DNA of 64,000 nucleotides from Streptomyces sp. SDr-06 (GTDB taxonomy: Bacteria > Actinomycetota > Actinomycetes > Streptomycetales > Streptomycetaceae): the NCBI RefSeq assembly GCF_003324565.1, contig NZ_QOLA01000012.1, positions 176,322 through 240,321 of the forward strand, given 5' to 3'. The number at the start of each line of letters is the position of its first letter. Position 1 is the stretch's first letter. Shown here one piece after another: positions 16,055 through 24,756 of the stretch. A model generated the notes under the pieces. The model did no database searches and had not been told where the DNA came from. It saw only the letters and a program-made list of their open reading frames with translations. Position numbers and translations under genes: made by a program.

Positions 16055-17962
16055 TCAGTTGCGCTTGGCGCGGGACGCGGTGCGGCCGCGCTCCTTGGCG
16101 TCCAGGACGACCTTGCGGATGCGCACGGCCTCCGGGGTCACCTCGACGCACTCGTCGTCGCGGCAGAACTCCAGGGACTGCTCCAGGGAGAGCTTGCGCG
16201 CCGGCACCACGTTCTCGGTGTTGTCGGCGGAAGCGGCACGCATGTTGGTGAGCTTCTTCTCCTTGGTGATGTTCACGTCCATGTCGTCGGCGCGCGAGTT
16301 CTCGCCGACGATCATGCCCTCGTAGACCTCGGTGCCGGGCTCGGTGAACAGCACACCGCGCTCCTGGAGGTTGATCATCGCGAAGGGGGTGACGGAACCG
16401 GCGCGGTCGGCGACGAGCGAACCGTTGTTACGGGTCGTCAGGGTGCCGAACCACGGCTCGTGGCCCTCGTGGATCGAGTGGGCGATACCGGTGCCGCGGG
16501 TGTTCGTCAGGAACTCCGTACGGAAGCCGATGAGGCCGCGGGACGGGACGACGAACTCCATGCGGACCCAGCCGGAGCCGTGGTTGGACATGTTGTCCAT
16601 GCGGCCCTTGCGGACGCCCATGAGCTGCGTGACCGCGCCCATGTGCTCCTCGGGGACGTCGACCGTCAGACGCTCGACCGGCTCGTGCACCTTGCCGTCG
16701 ACGAGCTTGGTGACGACCTGCGGCTTGCCGATGGTGAGCTCGAAGCCCTCGCGGCGCATCTGCTCGACGAGGATCGCGAGCGCGAGCTCGCCGCGGCCCT
16801 GGACCTCCCAGGCGTCGGGACGCTCGGTGTCGAGCACGCGCAGCGAGACGTTGCCGATGAGCTCGCGGTCCAGGCGGTCCTTGACCTGGCGGGCGGTGAC
16901 CTTGCGGTCCTTGACGGTCGCCTTGGCGTCCGCGCCCTTGCCGGAACCACCGCGGCCGACCAGCGGCGAGGTGTTCGTACCGATGGTCATGGAGATGGCC
17001 GGCTGGTCGACCGTGATCAGCGGCAGCGCGATCGGGTTCTCCGGGTCGGCCAGGGTCTCGCCGATCATGATGTCGGGGATGCCCGCGACCGCGCAGATGT
17101 CACCGGGACCGGCCACCTCGGCCGGCTTGCGGGTGAGCGCCTCGGTCATCATCAGCTCGGTGATGCGGACGTTGGAGATGGTGCCGTCCCGCTTGATCCA
17201 CGCGACGGTCTGGCCCTTGCGCAGCTCGCCCTGCTCGACGCGGAGCAGCGCGATGCGGCCGAGGAAGTTGTCGGCGTCCAGGTTGGTGACGTGCGCCTGG
17301 AGGGGGGCGGTCTCGTCGTACTCGGGGGCCGGGACGTGCGACAGGATCGTCGAGAAGAACGGCTCCAGGTTGTCGCTGTCGGCCGGGACGGTGCCGTCCT
17401 CCGGCTTGGTCAGCGACGCGACGCCGTCACGGGCGCAGGCGTAGACGATCGGGAACTCGATCTGGTCCTCGTCGGCGTCCAGGTCCAGGAACAGGTCGTA
17501 CGTCTCGTTGACGACCTCGTCGATCCGGGAGTCCGGGCGGTCCGTCTTGTTGATGCAGAGGATGACGGGCATCCGGGCCTGGAGCGCCTTGCGGAGCACG
17601 AAGCGGGTCTGCGGCAGCGGGCCCTCGGAGGCGTCCACGAGCAGGACGACCGCGTCCACCATCGACAGACCGCGCTCGACCTCGCCACCGAAGTCGGCGT
17701 GGCCCGGGGTGTCGATGATGTTGATGGTGATGACGTCGCCGCCATCCTTGGGGTGGTACTTGACGGCCGTGTTCTTGGCCAGGATCGTGATGCCCTTCTC
17801 ACGCTCCAGGTCGTTGCTGTCCATCATGCGGTCGTCGAGCGACTCGGCGGCGTGCGCGGCGAAGGCACCGGCCTGCTTGAGCATGGCGTCGACCAGGGTG
17901 GTCTTGCCGTGGTCGACGTGGGCGACGATGGCGACGTTACGGATGTCGTGGCGCGTGGGCAT
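16055..17962 (-). CDS. typA: Translational GTPase TypA/BipA
   Basis: A 635-aa ribosome-associated GTPase of the elongation-factor family. The G domain starts at once, with G1 AHVDHGKT at residues 14-21, the switch I region (DRMMDSNDLEREKGITI), G3 DTPGHADFGGEVER and G4 NKTDRP. These are followed by the beta-barrel domain II, the EF-G-like domains III and V, and the BipA-specific C-terminal domain (RKLSLEQSLEFCRDDECVE). Length is normal for the family (about 610-635). Known roles are in ribosome assembly and in growth at low temperature or under stress. It is transcribed alone, with hairpins on both sides. Confidence 0.97.
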   Translation of the reverse strand: MPTRHDIRNVAIVAHVDHGKTTLVDAMLKQAGAFAAHAAESLDDRMMDSNDLEREKGITILAKNTAVKYHPKDGGDVITINIIDTPGHADFGGEVERGLSMVDAVVLLVDASEGPLPQTRFVLRKALQARMPVILCINKTDRPDSRIDEVVNETYDLFLDLDADEDQIEFPIVYACARDGVASLTKPEDGTVPADSDNLEPFFSTILSHVPAPEYDETAPLQAHVTNLDADNFLGRIALLRVEQGELRKGQTVAWIKRDGTISNVRITELMMTEALTRKPAEVAGPGDICAVAGIPDIMIGETLADPENPIALPLITVDQPAISMTIGTNTSPLVGRGGSGKGADAKATVKDRKVTARQVKDRLDRELIGNVSLRVLDTERPDAWEVQGRGELALAILVEQMRREGFELTIGKPQVVTKLVDGKVHEPVERLTVDVPEEHMGAVTQLMGVRKGRMDNMSNHGSGWVRMEFVVPSRGLIGFRTEFLTNTRGTGIAHSIHEGHEPWFGTLTTRNNGSLVADRAGSVTPFAMINLQERGVLFTEPGTEVYEGMIVGENSRADDMDVNITKEKKLTNMRAASADNTENVVPARKLSLEQSLEFCRDDECVEVTPEAVRIRKVVLDAKERGRTASRAKRN

Positions 17963-18157
17963 ACTGACTGGCGCTTCTCTCGATCGTGGGATCAGGCGTC
18001 TGACGCGGTCGAGTCCTCGTCCGCCCGCCGGGCAGACAGGCCACGGCTGCCTCCCATGGTACGGGGCCGCCGCGCCAACGGCCTCCCGGGCCGGATTCTG
18101 CCGATCTTGAGCAGGGGGCTACGTCATGATTGAGCCTGGGTCAGGGGCGTGTACGAC

Positions 18158-18186
18158 CTTGCCCGCCGGTGGGGCCGGCGGGCAAG
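18158..18186 (-). terminator. Hairpin 2 downstream of the solitary binding-protein gene
   Basis: A perfect 12-bp stem (CTTGCCCGCCGG, 18158-18169, with 18175-18186) and a 5-nt loop lie between the lipoprotein stop (18254) and typA. Confidence 0.7.
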
Positions 18187-18194
18187 TGACTTGA

Positions 18195-18242
18195 GCAGGT
18201 TCTGAGCTTCGGGCCATACCCCCGGCCCGCTTCTGACCTGCT
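18195..18242 (-). terminator. Hairpin 1 downstream of the solitary binding-protein gene
   Basis: An interrupted long stem: AGCAGGT and CGGGCC in the left arm (18195-18216) pair with GGCCCG and ACCTGCT in the right arm (18223-18242). It is only 12 bp after the lipoprotein stop. Together with the hairpin at 18158-18186 it makes a tandem terminator that insulates typA. Confidence 0.65.
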
Positions 18243-18253
18243 GGTTTCCCTTT

Positions 18254-20587
18254 CTACTTCTTGGTGTTCGCCGACCCGTCGGGCGCCGTTTCCGGCTTCT
18301 TGAACCCGATGTCCTGGAAGTGCGGGGCGGCGAAGCCGAAGGCCCCGGCATTGGCCACGTTCGGCTTCACGGCGACCAGCTGCGGACGCTGGTAGAGGGG
18401 AATGGAGCCGGCCGCCGCCCAGATCCTGGCGTCGGCCTTCTGGACCAGGTCGCGGGCCTCGTCCTCGTCCAGCTCGCCGGCCGCCTGCTCGAAGAGCTGG
18501 TCGATGTGGTCGGTGCCGACCCGGCTGTAGTTCTGTTCGACGAGCAGCGAGCCGTCGGCGGCGGGCTCCGGCTTGGCGAAGATCGGCCGGTCATCGGTGG
18601 CCGGATAGGCGGTGCCGGGCCACGAGTAGAGGGCCAGGTCGAAGTTGCCGGAGGCGATGTGGTCCTTGAAGTAGCTGTCGTCGGCGACCTTGACGATCTC
18701 GGTGTTGATGCCGACGTCCTTCAGCATGGCCACGATCTTGTCGCCCACCGCGCGCAGCGACTCGGAGCCGGGCCCCGAGGGGAGCACGAAGCGCAGGGTG
18801 AGCGGCTTGCCGTCCTTGCCGAGCGGGCCGCCCTGGGCCGGGGCCGCGGTGCCCTTCGGGGCGTACGCGCCCGGGGCGCCGCCGCCCTTCAGGCGCGCCT
18901 CGGTCTTGGTGTTCCTGTCGGCGGCCTTGCGGGCCTGCTCGGCGGGCTCGGTGTCGAAGACCCTGGCCTGCCGGAGCAGCGCGGCCTGCTGGAGGCCGGC
19001 CGCGCGGGCCGGGGCGAGCACATACGTACCCGATCCTGCGCCGGAGCCCGCGCTGCCCGGCTTGTCGTCGCCGACGATGTAGGTGCCCTCGTCGTTGGGG
19101 TGGTTGCCGGTCGCCTGGCGCTTGCCGTCGTCCTCCTGCTCGCCGTCGGCCGCGCTGCCCGCCTTGGCGGTGTCCTGCTTCGGCTTCTGCCGGGCGCCGC
19201 CGACCGTCCACCCGGCGTCGGCGAGCAGCGCCCGCGCCTCCTTCTCGTCGTGACTGCCCAGCGCGTCGCTGCTGTCGGTGTACGCGTCCTGCCCGGCGAG
19301 GGCGAGGTGGCTGCCGGGGGGCTGGGCGGGCAGCCCCAGCGGCTTGAGGACCGCCTCGGCGATCTCCTGGCGGTTGAGCGCGCGGGCCACGGCGCGCCGC
19401 ACCCGCTCGTCGGACAGCGGCCCGGAGGCGCCGTTGATGGCGAGCTGGGTGTAGGCGGGCTCCAGCGTCTTGCGGATGGTGAGGCCGCGCAGCCCTGCCT
19501 GCTCCCTGGCGTACTTCTCGATGGCGGCCCGGCTCTCCTGGCGCGCCTCCCGCTCGGCCTCGGCCTTGTCGTCCTCGCCGCCGTGGGCGATCGCCCAGGA
19601 GCGCAGCGCGGAGGCCGGGGTGACGGCGGCTCCGGGGCCGTGGGTGACCGCCTGGCCCTGATCGCGTTCGGCGAGCTTGATGCGGTCGGCGTCGGCCCGG
19701 TCGATCTCGGCGATGTCGACCGTTCCCGCGGCGAGCGCGGCGGCCCGCTTGTCGCGCGGCACGGCCTCCAGGACCAGCGTGTCGAGCTTGGCGGGATGTC
19801 CCCACCAGCGCGGGTTGCGCTCCAGGGTGACGGTCCCCTTGGCGCGGTCGGCCTCCTTGAGCCGGAAGGCGCCGGCGGTCGCCTTCAGCTTCGTACGGGC
19901 GCCGTCGTTGAAGGCGTCGGGGGTGCCGGTGACGTCCTTGGGGTAGAGCGGGCTGAACAGGGAGCGCCAGTCGGCGTACGGCTTGGCGAAGGTGACCTTG
20001 ACCTCCAGGTCGTTGGCACCCTTCTCGATCTTCTCGATGCGCTCGTAGCCGGCGTTGCGGGCGGTCCAGTAGGCCGAGTCCTTGCCGCTCAGCGCGCGCC
20101 ACTGGGCGACGAAGTCGGGGGCGCCGATCTCGCGGCCGTCGCTCCACACGGCCTTCTGGTTGAGCTTGTAGAGCACGACCTGCTTCGGCTCGCGCTGGAC
20201 GACCTCGGCGGACTCCAGGTAGTCGGCGTTGCGCTGGGGCCGGCCCCGCTCGTCCAGGGTGAACAGCGCGGGCAGCACCGCCTGGGCGACCCGCTGGGTC
20301 GCGGTGTCGGCGTCGGCCTGGAAGGTGTTGAGCGTCTCGGGCATCGCGTCGACGGCCCACTTCAGGGTGCCCCCGTCGGCGACTTTCGGCCGGGCAGCGG
20401 CCCCGATGTCCTGGGGCGCGGCTCCGACCGCGGAACCGCTGTCGGCGGAGCCGCAGCCGGTCAGCACGGGGAGCGCGAGCACCCCGGTGGTCAGGAGCGC
20501 GACGGAACGCGACCGGACGGAGGCCGCGGTCCGGATCGCCGCGAGGATCCGGGTCGCCTTCCCGTTCGGGTCACCGACGTGGGACAT
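18254..20587 (-). CDS. Solitary family 5 substrate-binding lipoprotein, unusually long
   Basis: A 777-aa extracytoplasmic binding protein. The signal peptide ends in a lipobox (LPVLTGC) around residues 40-46. The N-terminal lobe is typical (GGTLKWAVDAMPETLNTFQ; EIGAPDFVAQWRALSGKDS). Between about residues 460 and 590 lies a low-complexity insert rich in Ala, Gly, Lys and Gln, after which the second half of the fold resumes (LTLRFVLPSGPGSESLR). The insert explains why it is about 200 residues longer than usual. GAGG precedes the ATG. No permease or ATPase genes are attached, so it may serve one of the nearby transporters or act as a sensor (inference). Confidence 0.88.
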   Translation of the reverse strand: MSHVGDPNGKATRILAAIRTAASVRSRSVALLTTGVLALPVLTGCGSADSGSAVGAAPQDIGAAARPKVADGGTLKWAVDAMPETLNTFQADADTATQRVAQAVLPALFTLDERGRPQRNADYLESAEVVQREPKQVVLYKLNQKAVWSDGREIGAPDFVAQWRALSGKDSAYWTARNAGYERIEKIEKGANDLEVKVTFAKPYADWRSLFSPLYPKDVTGTPDAFNDGARTKLKATAGAFRLKEADRAKGTVTLERNPRWWGHPAKLDTLVLEAVPRDKRAAALAAGTVDIAEIDRADADRIKLAERDQGQAVTHGPGAAVTPASALRSWAIAHGGEDDKAEAEREARQESRAAIEKYAREQAGLRGLTIRKTLEPAYTQLAINGASGPLSDERVRRAVARALNRQEIAEAVLKPLGLPAQPPGSHLALAGQDAYTDSSDALGSHDEKEARALLADAGWTVGGARQKPKQDTAKAGSAADGEQEDDGKRQATGNHPNDEGTYIVGDDKPGSAGSGAGSGTYVLAPARAAGLQQAALLRQARVFDTEPAEQARKAADRNTKTEARLKGGGAPGAYAPKGTAAPAQGGPLGKDGKPLTLRFVLPSGPGSESLRAVGDKIVAMLKDVGINTEIVKVADDSYFKDHIASGNFDLALYSWPGTAYPATDDRPIFAKPEPAADGSLLVEQNYSRVGTDHIDQLFEQAAGELDEDEARDLVQKADARIWAAAGSIPLYQRPQLVAVKPNVANAGAFGFAAPHFQDIGFKKPETAPDGSANTKK

Positions 20588-20905
20588 GGCTTGTACCTCT
20601 TCGTCAGATTTATGGGATTTGATGCCATTTCGCGATGATCACACGTATCCCAGCCACTGAAGAGGACGGTCCCGCCGCCGGGGCGGCGACACGGCGCACC
20701 GGGCCCCGAACCCCACCCGTGCGGCCGAACGCCCCCGCGAACCCCGCCGGCCCGGCCGGAAGGGGGCGGCCCGCTCCATAGGGGGCGCGCCGCGATTGCG
20801 CAACCCCACAACCCTGTGCACGCACCTTCACAACCGCGCATGTGAGGCGCGACACTCTCAGGCGCATGAACATTGCCACCCGCTCCGGCGAAAGGCGGGC
20901 AAGTC
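20588..20905. other. Divergent promoter region
   Basis: This 318-bp gap separates the minus-strand lipoprotein gene from the plus-strand succinate dehydrogenase cluster. The part next to the lipoprotein is AT-richer (GATTTATGGGATTTGATG, about 20605-20622). GGTTGTG occurs twice on the minus strand near 20804-20835, around an imperfect TGTG...CACA palindrome (20815-20832). No gene is seen. Confidence 0.45.
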
Positions 20906-21202
20906 ATGTCCCTGCAGGATGAGTTGACGGCGGCTCAGCGCTGCCTCGACGACCTCGTACGCACCGTCGGGCGGCTGGAGAAACAGGTCGGGGACGGCCT
21001 GGACATCCGGCGGGTGCGGACCGACGCCGACCATCTGCGCGAGAGCCTCGCACTGCTCCGCGAGGCGGCCCCGCCCGGCGGCGCCCCGGCCCGGCCCGAC
21101 CTGGTCACCATCCCCGACACCCCGTACGACACCTCGCTCTGGACCGATTCGGACGACGAAGGGCTCGGGAGCACCCGGTCCCGCGGCCGGCGCACCCCCT
21201 GA
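20906..21202 (+). CDS. Small hypothetical protein heading the succinate dehydrogenase cluster
   Basis: A 98-aa protein of unknown function. The first two thirds are amphipathic and likely helical or coiled-coil (LTAAQRCLDDLVRTVGRLEK; ADHLRESLALLREA), and the C-terminus is Pro/Arg-rich and probably disordered. The ATG at 20906 follows AAAGGCGGG; an in-frame TTG at 20873 lacks a ribosome site. It ends 18 bp before the anchor-subunit gene, so it is probably co-transcribed with it. I see no motif that assigns a function. Confidence 0.75.
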   Translation: MSLQDELTAAQRCLDDLVRTVGRLEKQVGDGLDIRRVRTDADHLRESLALLREAAPPGGAPARPDLVTIPDTPYDTSLWTDSDDEGLGSTRSRGRRTP

Positions 21203-21220
21203 CCTCCACGGGAGCCACTC

Positions 21221-22051
21221 TTGGCCACAGGCACGGAACCCTCTCCCCCGGCGGGGGCGAGCACCGGCGTCCACGACGCCTCGCGCGCCGCGATCGCGCC
21301 CCGCCATCTGCGGACCGACCGCTGGTGGCTGGCGCCGGCCGTCACCGCGGCGGGACTGCTCGCCTTCATCGCGTACTCGACCTGGCGGGCGTTCGCGAAC
21401 GCGGACTACTACCACGCGCCCTATGTCTCGCCGTTCTACTCCCCGTGCCTCGCCGACAACTGCGCACCGATGCGGCACGGCCCGAACGCGGACGTCTTCG
21501 GCAGCTGGTGGGGCCTGTCCCCCGCGCTCCTGATCCTGATCTTCCCGCTCGGCTTCCGGCTGACCTGCTACTACTACCGCAAGGCGTACTACCGCGGCTT
21601 CTGGGCCTCGCCGCCCGCCTGCGCGGTGGCCGAGCCGCACAGGACGTACTCGGGCGAGACCCGCTTCCCGCTCATCCTGCAGAACGTCCACCGGTACTTC
21701 TTCTACTTCGCGGTCCTGGTCGCCGGGGTCCTGACGTACGACACGGCGCTCTCGTTCCGCGACGAGCACTACCGGTGGGGCCACATGGGGCTCGGCAGTC
21801 TGGTGTTCCTGGTCAACATCGCGCTGATCTGGACGTACACCCTGTCCTGCCACTCCTGCCGGCACATCATCGGCGGCCGGCTGCGGCACTTCTCCAGGCA
21901 TCCGGTGCGCTACCGGCTCTGGGGTTGGGTCGGCAAACTGAATGAGCGTCACATGCTGCTCGCCTGGGCGTCGTTGATCAGCGTCGCGCTCGCCGACTTC
22001 TACGTGTACCTGCTCGCCACCGGGGCGTTCGACGATCCGAGGTTCTTCTAG
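21221..22051 (+). CDS. Succinate dehydrogenase membrane anchor subunit (actinobacterial Sdh1 type)
   Basis: A 276-aa polytopic membrane protein with about five hydrophobic segments, located directly before the flavoprotein and iron-sulfur genes. The TTG start is supported by GGGAG seven bases upstream; the next Met is about 85 residues in, inside a conserved part. It is much larger than ordinary SdhC/SdhD anchors. It contains C76/C81 with H65 and H86 in a periplasmic-side loop and CHSCRH (C210, H211, C213, H215) at the end of a helix. From knowledge of mycobacterial Sdh1, whose anchor holds a membrane-embedded Rieske-type [2Fe-2S] cluster, these are candidate cluster or haem ligands; which of them bind is not visible here. 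Confidence 0.8.
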   Translation: MATGTEPSPPAGASTGVHDASRAAIAPRHLRTDRWWLAPAVTAAGLLAFIAYSTWRAFANADYYHAPYVSPFYSPCLADNCAPMRHGPNADVFGSWWGLSPALLILIFPLGFRLTCYYYRKAYYRGFWASPPACAVAEPHRTYSGETRFPLILQNVHRYFFYFAVLVAGVLTYDTALSFRDEHYRWGHMGLGSLVFLVNIALIWTYTLSCHSCRHIIGGRLRHFSRHPVRYRLWGWVGKLNERHMLLAWASLISVALADFYVYLLATGAFDDPRFF

Positions 22052-22053
22052 AC

Positions 22054-23982
22054 ATGACACAACTCGAACGACAGCAGTGGGACGTCGTCGTGGTGGGAGC
22101 GGGCGGGGCGGGGCTGCGGGCCGCCATCGAGGCGCGGGAGCGGGGCAAGCGTACGGCGGTGATCTGCAAGTCCCTCTTCGGCAAGGCCCACACCGTCATG
22201 GCGGAGGGCGGGATCGCCGCCTCCATGGGCAACGTGAACTCCGGCGACAACTGGCAGGTGCACTTCCGCGACACCATGCGCGGGGGCAAGTTCCTCAACC
22301 AGTGGCGCATGGCGGAGCTGCACGCCCGCGAAGCACCCGACCGTGTCTGGGAGTTGGAGACCTGGGGCGCCCTGTTCGACCGCACCGCCGACGGCCGGAT
22401 CTCGCAGCGCAACTTCGGCGGCCACGAATACCCGCGCCTCGCACACGTCGGCGACCGTACCGGACTCGAACTCATCCGCACCCTCCAGCAGAAGATCGTG
22501 AGCCTCCAGCAGGAGGACAAGCGGGAGTTCGGGGACTACGAGGCGCGCCTGAAGGTCTTCCAGGAGTGCACCGTCACCCGGGTCCTCAAGGAGGGCGAGC
22601 GGGTGGCCGGGGCCTTCTGCTACGAGCGGGAGAGCGGCCGGTTCTTCGTCCTGGAGGCCCCCGCGGTGGTGCTCGCGACCGGGGGCATCGGCAAGTCGTT
22701 CAAGGTGACGTCCAACTCCTGGGAGTACACCGGCGACGGCCACGCGCTCGCGCTGCTCGCCGGGGCACCGCTCCTGAACATGGAGTTCGTGCAGTTCCAC
22801 CCCACGGGGATGGTCTGGCCACCGTCGGTGAAAGGCATCCTGGTCACCGAATCGGTGCGCGGCGACGGCGGGGTGCTGAGGAACTCCGACGGCAGGCGCT
22901 TCATGTTCGACTACGTGCCGGACGTCTTCAAGGAGAAGTACGCGGAGTCCGAGGAGGAGGGCGACCGCTGGTACGAGGACCCGGACCACAACCGGCGCCC
23001 GCCCGAGCTGCTCCCGCGCGACGAGGTCGCCCGGGCGATCAACGCCGAGGTCAAGGCGGGCCGCGGCTCCCCGCACGGCGGCGTCTTCCTGGACGTCTCC
23101 ACGCGGATGCCCGCCGAGGTGATCCGGCGCCGGCTGCCGTCCATGTACCACCAGTTCAAGGAGCTGGCGGACGTGGACATCACGGCGGAGGCGATGGAGG
23201 TCGGGCCCACCTGTCACTACGTGATGGGCGGCATCGCCGTGGACTCCGACAGCGCGGCGGCCCGCTCGGTGCCCGGCCTGTTCGCGGCCGGTGAGGTGGC
23301 GGGCGGCATGCACGGCTCCAACCGGCTCGGCGGCAACTCGCTCTCCGACCTCCTGGTCTTCGGCCGCCGGGCCGGGCTGCACGCCGCCCGGTACGCCGAC
23401 TCGCTCGCCGCCCGCCCGGTCGTGGACGAGATCCAGATCGACACGGCGGCCGCCGAGGCGCTGCGGCCCTTCAGCGCCGAGGCCCCCGAGGACGGCTCGC
23501 CCATCGAGAACCCGTACACCCTGCACCAGGAGCTCCAGCAGGCCATGAACGACCTGGTCGGCATCATCCGCCGCGAGGGCGAGATGCACCAGGCGCTGCG
23601 CAAGCTCGCCGAGCTCCGGGTCCGGGCCCGGCGCGCGGGGGTCGAGGGGCACCGCCAGTTCAACCCGGGCTGGCACCTCGCGCTCGACCTGCGCAACATG
23701 CTGCTCGTGAGCGAGTGCGTGGCGCGGGCCGCGCTGGAGCGCACCGAGAGCCGCGGCGGCCACACCCGCGAGGACTGGCCCGCCATGGACCGCGCCTGGC
23801 GCCGGGTGAACCTGCTGTGCCACCTCGCCGACCCCACCGAGGGCCTGGCTCCCCCCGACCCCGAGCGCGGCCAGATCAGGCTCGCCCGCGAGGAGACCGA
23901 CCCCGTCCGTGCCGACCTGCTCTCCCTCTTCGAGAAGGAGGAGCTGGTCAAGTACCTCGCCGAAGAGGAGCTCTACGAGTGA
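22054..23982 (+). CDS. sdhA: Succinate dehydrogenase/fumarate reductase flavoprotein subunit
   Basis: A 642-aa FAD subunit that oxidises succinate to fumarate. The Rossmann FAD motif is VVVGAGGAGLRAA (residues 12-24). KAHTVMAEGGI contains H46, at the position of the histidine that binds FAD covalently in this family. VQFHPTG, GGIGKSF and the C-terminal GGNSLSDLLVFGRRAG are further active-site or FAD elements. It starts two bases after the anchor gene's stop and overlaps the iron-sulfur gene by 4 bp (GTGA), so the three subunits form a coupled operon. The start ATG has GAGG at a longish 12-nt distance. Confidence 0.95.
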   Translation: MTQLERQQWDVVVVGAGGAGLRAAIEARERGKRTAVICKSLFGKAHTVMAEGGIAASMGNVNSGDNWQVHFRDTMRGGKFLNQWRMAELHAREAPDRVWELETWGALFDRTADGRISQRNFGGHEYPRLAHVGDRTGLELIRTLQQKIVSLQQEDKREFGDYEARLKVFQECTVTRVLKEGERVAGAFCYERESGRFFVLEAPAVVLATGGIGKSFKVTSNSWEYTGDGHALALLAGAPLLNMEFVQFHPTGMVWPPSVKGILVTESVRGDGGVLRNSDGRRFMFDYVPDVFKEKYAESEEEGDRWYEDPDHNRRPPELLPRDEVARAINAEVKAGRGSPHGGVFLDVSTRMPAEVIRRRLPSMYHQFKELADVDITAEAMEVGPTCHYVMGGIAVDSDSAAARSVPGLFAAGEVAGGMHGSNRLGGNSLSDLLVFGRRAGLHAARYADSLAARPVVDEIQIDTAAAEALRPFSAEAPEDGSPIENPYTLHQELQQAMNDLVGIIRREGEMHQALRKLAELRVRARRAGVEGHRQFNPGWHLALDLRNMLLVSECVARAALERTESRGGHTREDWPAMDRAWRRVNLLCHLADPTEGLAPPDPERGQIRLAREETDPVRADLLSLFEKEELVKYLAEEELYE

Positions 23983-24749
23983 GTACGTACGATGCGAGCT
24001 TCCGGGTCTGGCGGGGCGACACCGGCGGCGGTGAGCTCACCGACTTCACGGTCGAGGTGAACGACGGCGAGGTGGTCCTCGACATCATCCACCGCCTCCA
24101 GGCGACCCAGGCCCCCGACCTCGCGGTGCGCTGGAACTGCAAGGCGGGCAAGTGCGGTTCGTGCAGCGCCGAGATCAACGGGCGGCCGCGGCTGATGTGC
24201 ATGACGCGGATGTCGGTGTTCGGCCGCGAGGAGGTCATCACGGTGACTCCCCTGCGGGCGTTCCCGGTCGTCCGCGATCTCGTCACCGACGTGTCCTTCA
24301 ACTACGCGAAGGCACGCGAGGTCCCGGCGTTCGTGCCGCCCGAGGGGGTGGCCGCCGGGGAGTACCGGATGCAGCAGATCGACGTGGAGCGCTCGCAGGA
24401 GTTCCGCAAGTGCATCGAGTGCTTCCTGTGCCAGGACACCTGCCATGTGGTGCGCGACCACGAGGAGAACAAGGCGGCCTTCGCGGGACCCCGCTTCCTC
24501 ATGCGCGTCGCGGAGCTCGACATGCACCCGCTGGACGCCGCGTCCGAGGCGGGCCTGGACCGCAAGCGCACCGCGCAGGACGAGCACGGGCTGGGCTACT
24601 GCAACATCACCAAGTGCTGTACGGAGGTCTGCCCCGAGCACATCAAGATCACGGACAATGCGCTGATCCCGCTGAAGGAGCGGGCGGTGGACCGCAAGTA
24701 CGACCCGCTGGTGTGGCTGGGCAGCCGGATCCGCCGCCGGGATTCGTGA
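23979..24749 (+). CDS. sdhB: Succinate dehydrogenase iron-sulfur subunit
   Basis: A 256-aa electron-transfer subunit. The plant-type [2Fe-2S] ligands are C54, C59, C62 and C74. Two C-terminal Cys clusters (CIECFLCQDTC near residue 145; CNITKCCTEVCP near 208) carry the [4Fe-4S] and [3Fe-4S] centres. The GTG start overlaps the sdhA stop in GTGA. Because CIECFLC starts the first cluster and no separate SdhD gene follows, the complex resembles the actinobacterial anchor-SdhA-SdhB type. The stop lies only 7 bp from the stop of the convergent gene at 24757. Confidence 0.95.
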   Translation: MSTYDASFRVWRGDTGGGELTDFTVEVNDGEVVLDIIHRLQATQAPDLAVRWNCKAGKCGSCSAEINGRPRLMCMTRMSVFGREEVITVTPLRAFPVVRDLVTDVSFNYAKAREVPAFVPPEGVAAGEYRMQQIDVERSQEFRKCIECFLCQDTCHVVRDHEENKAAFAGPRFLMRVAELDMHPLDAASEAGLDRKRTAQDEHGLGYCNITKCCTEVCPEHIKITDNALIPLKERAVDRKYDPLVWLGSRIRRRDS

Positions 24750-24756
24750 CGGTGCC

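Noticed and set aside
20815..20832. TGTG...CACA palindrome as a Rex (NADH/NAD+ sensor) site before the succinate dehydrogenase cluster
   Set aside because: The half sites are TGTGAA and TGCACA with 6 bp between them instead of the Rex arrangement, and the second half is wrong; too weak to call.
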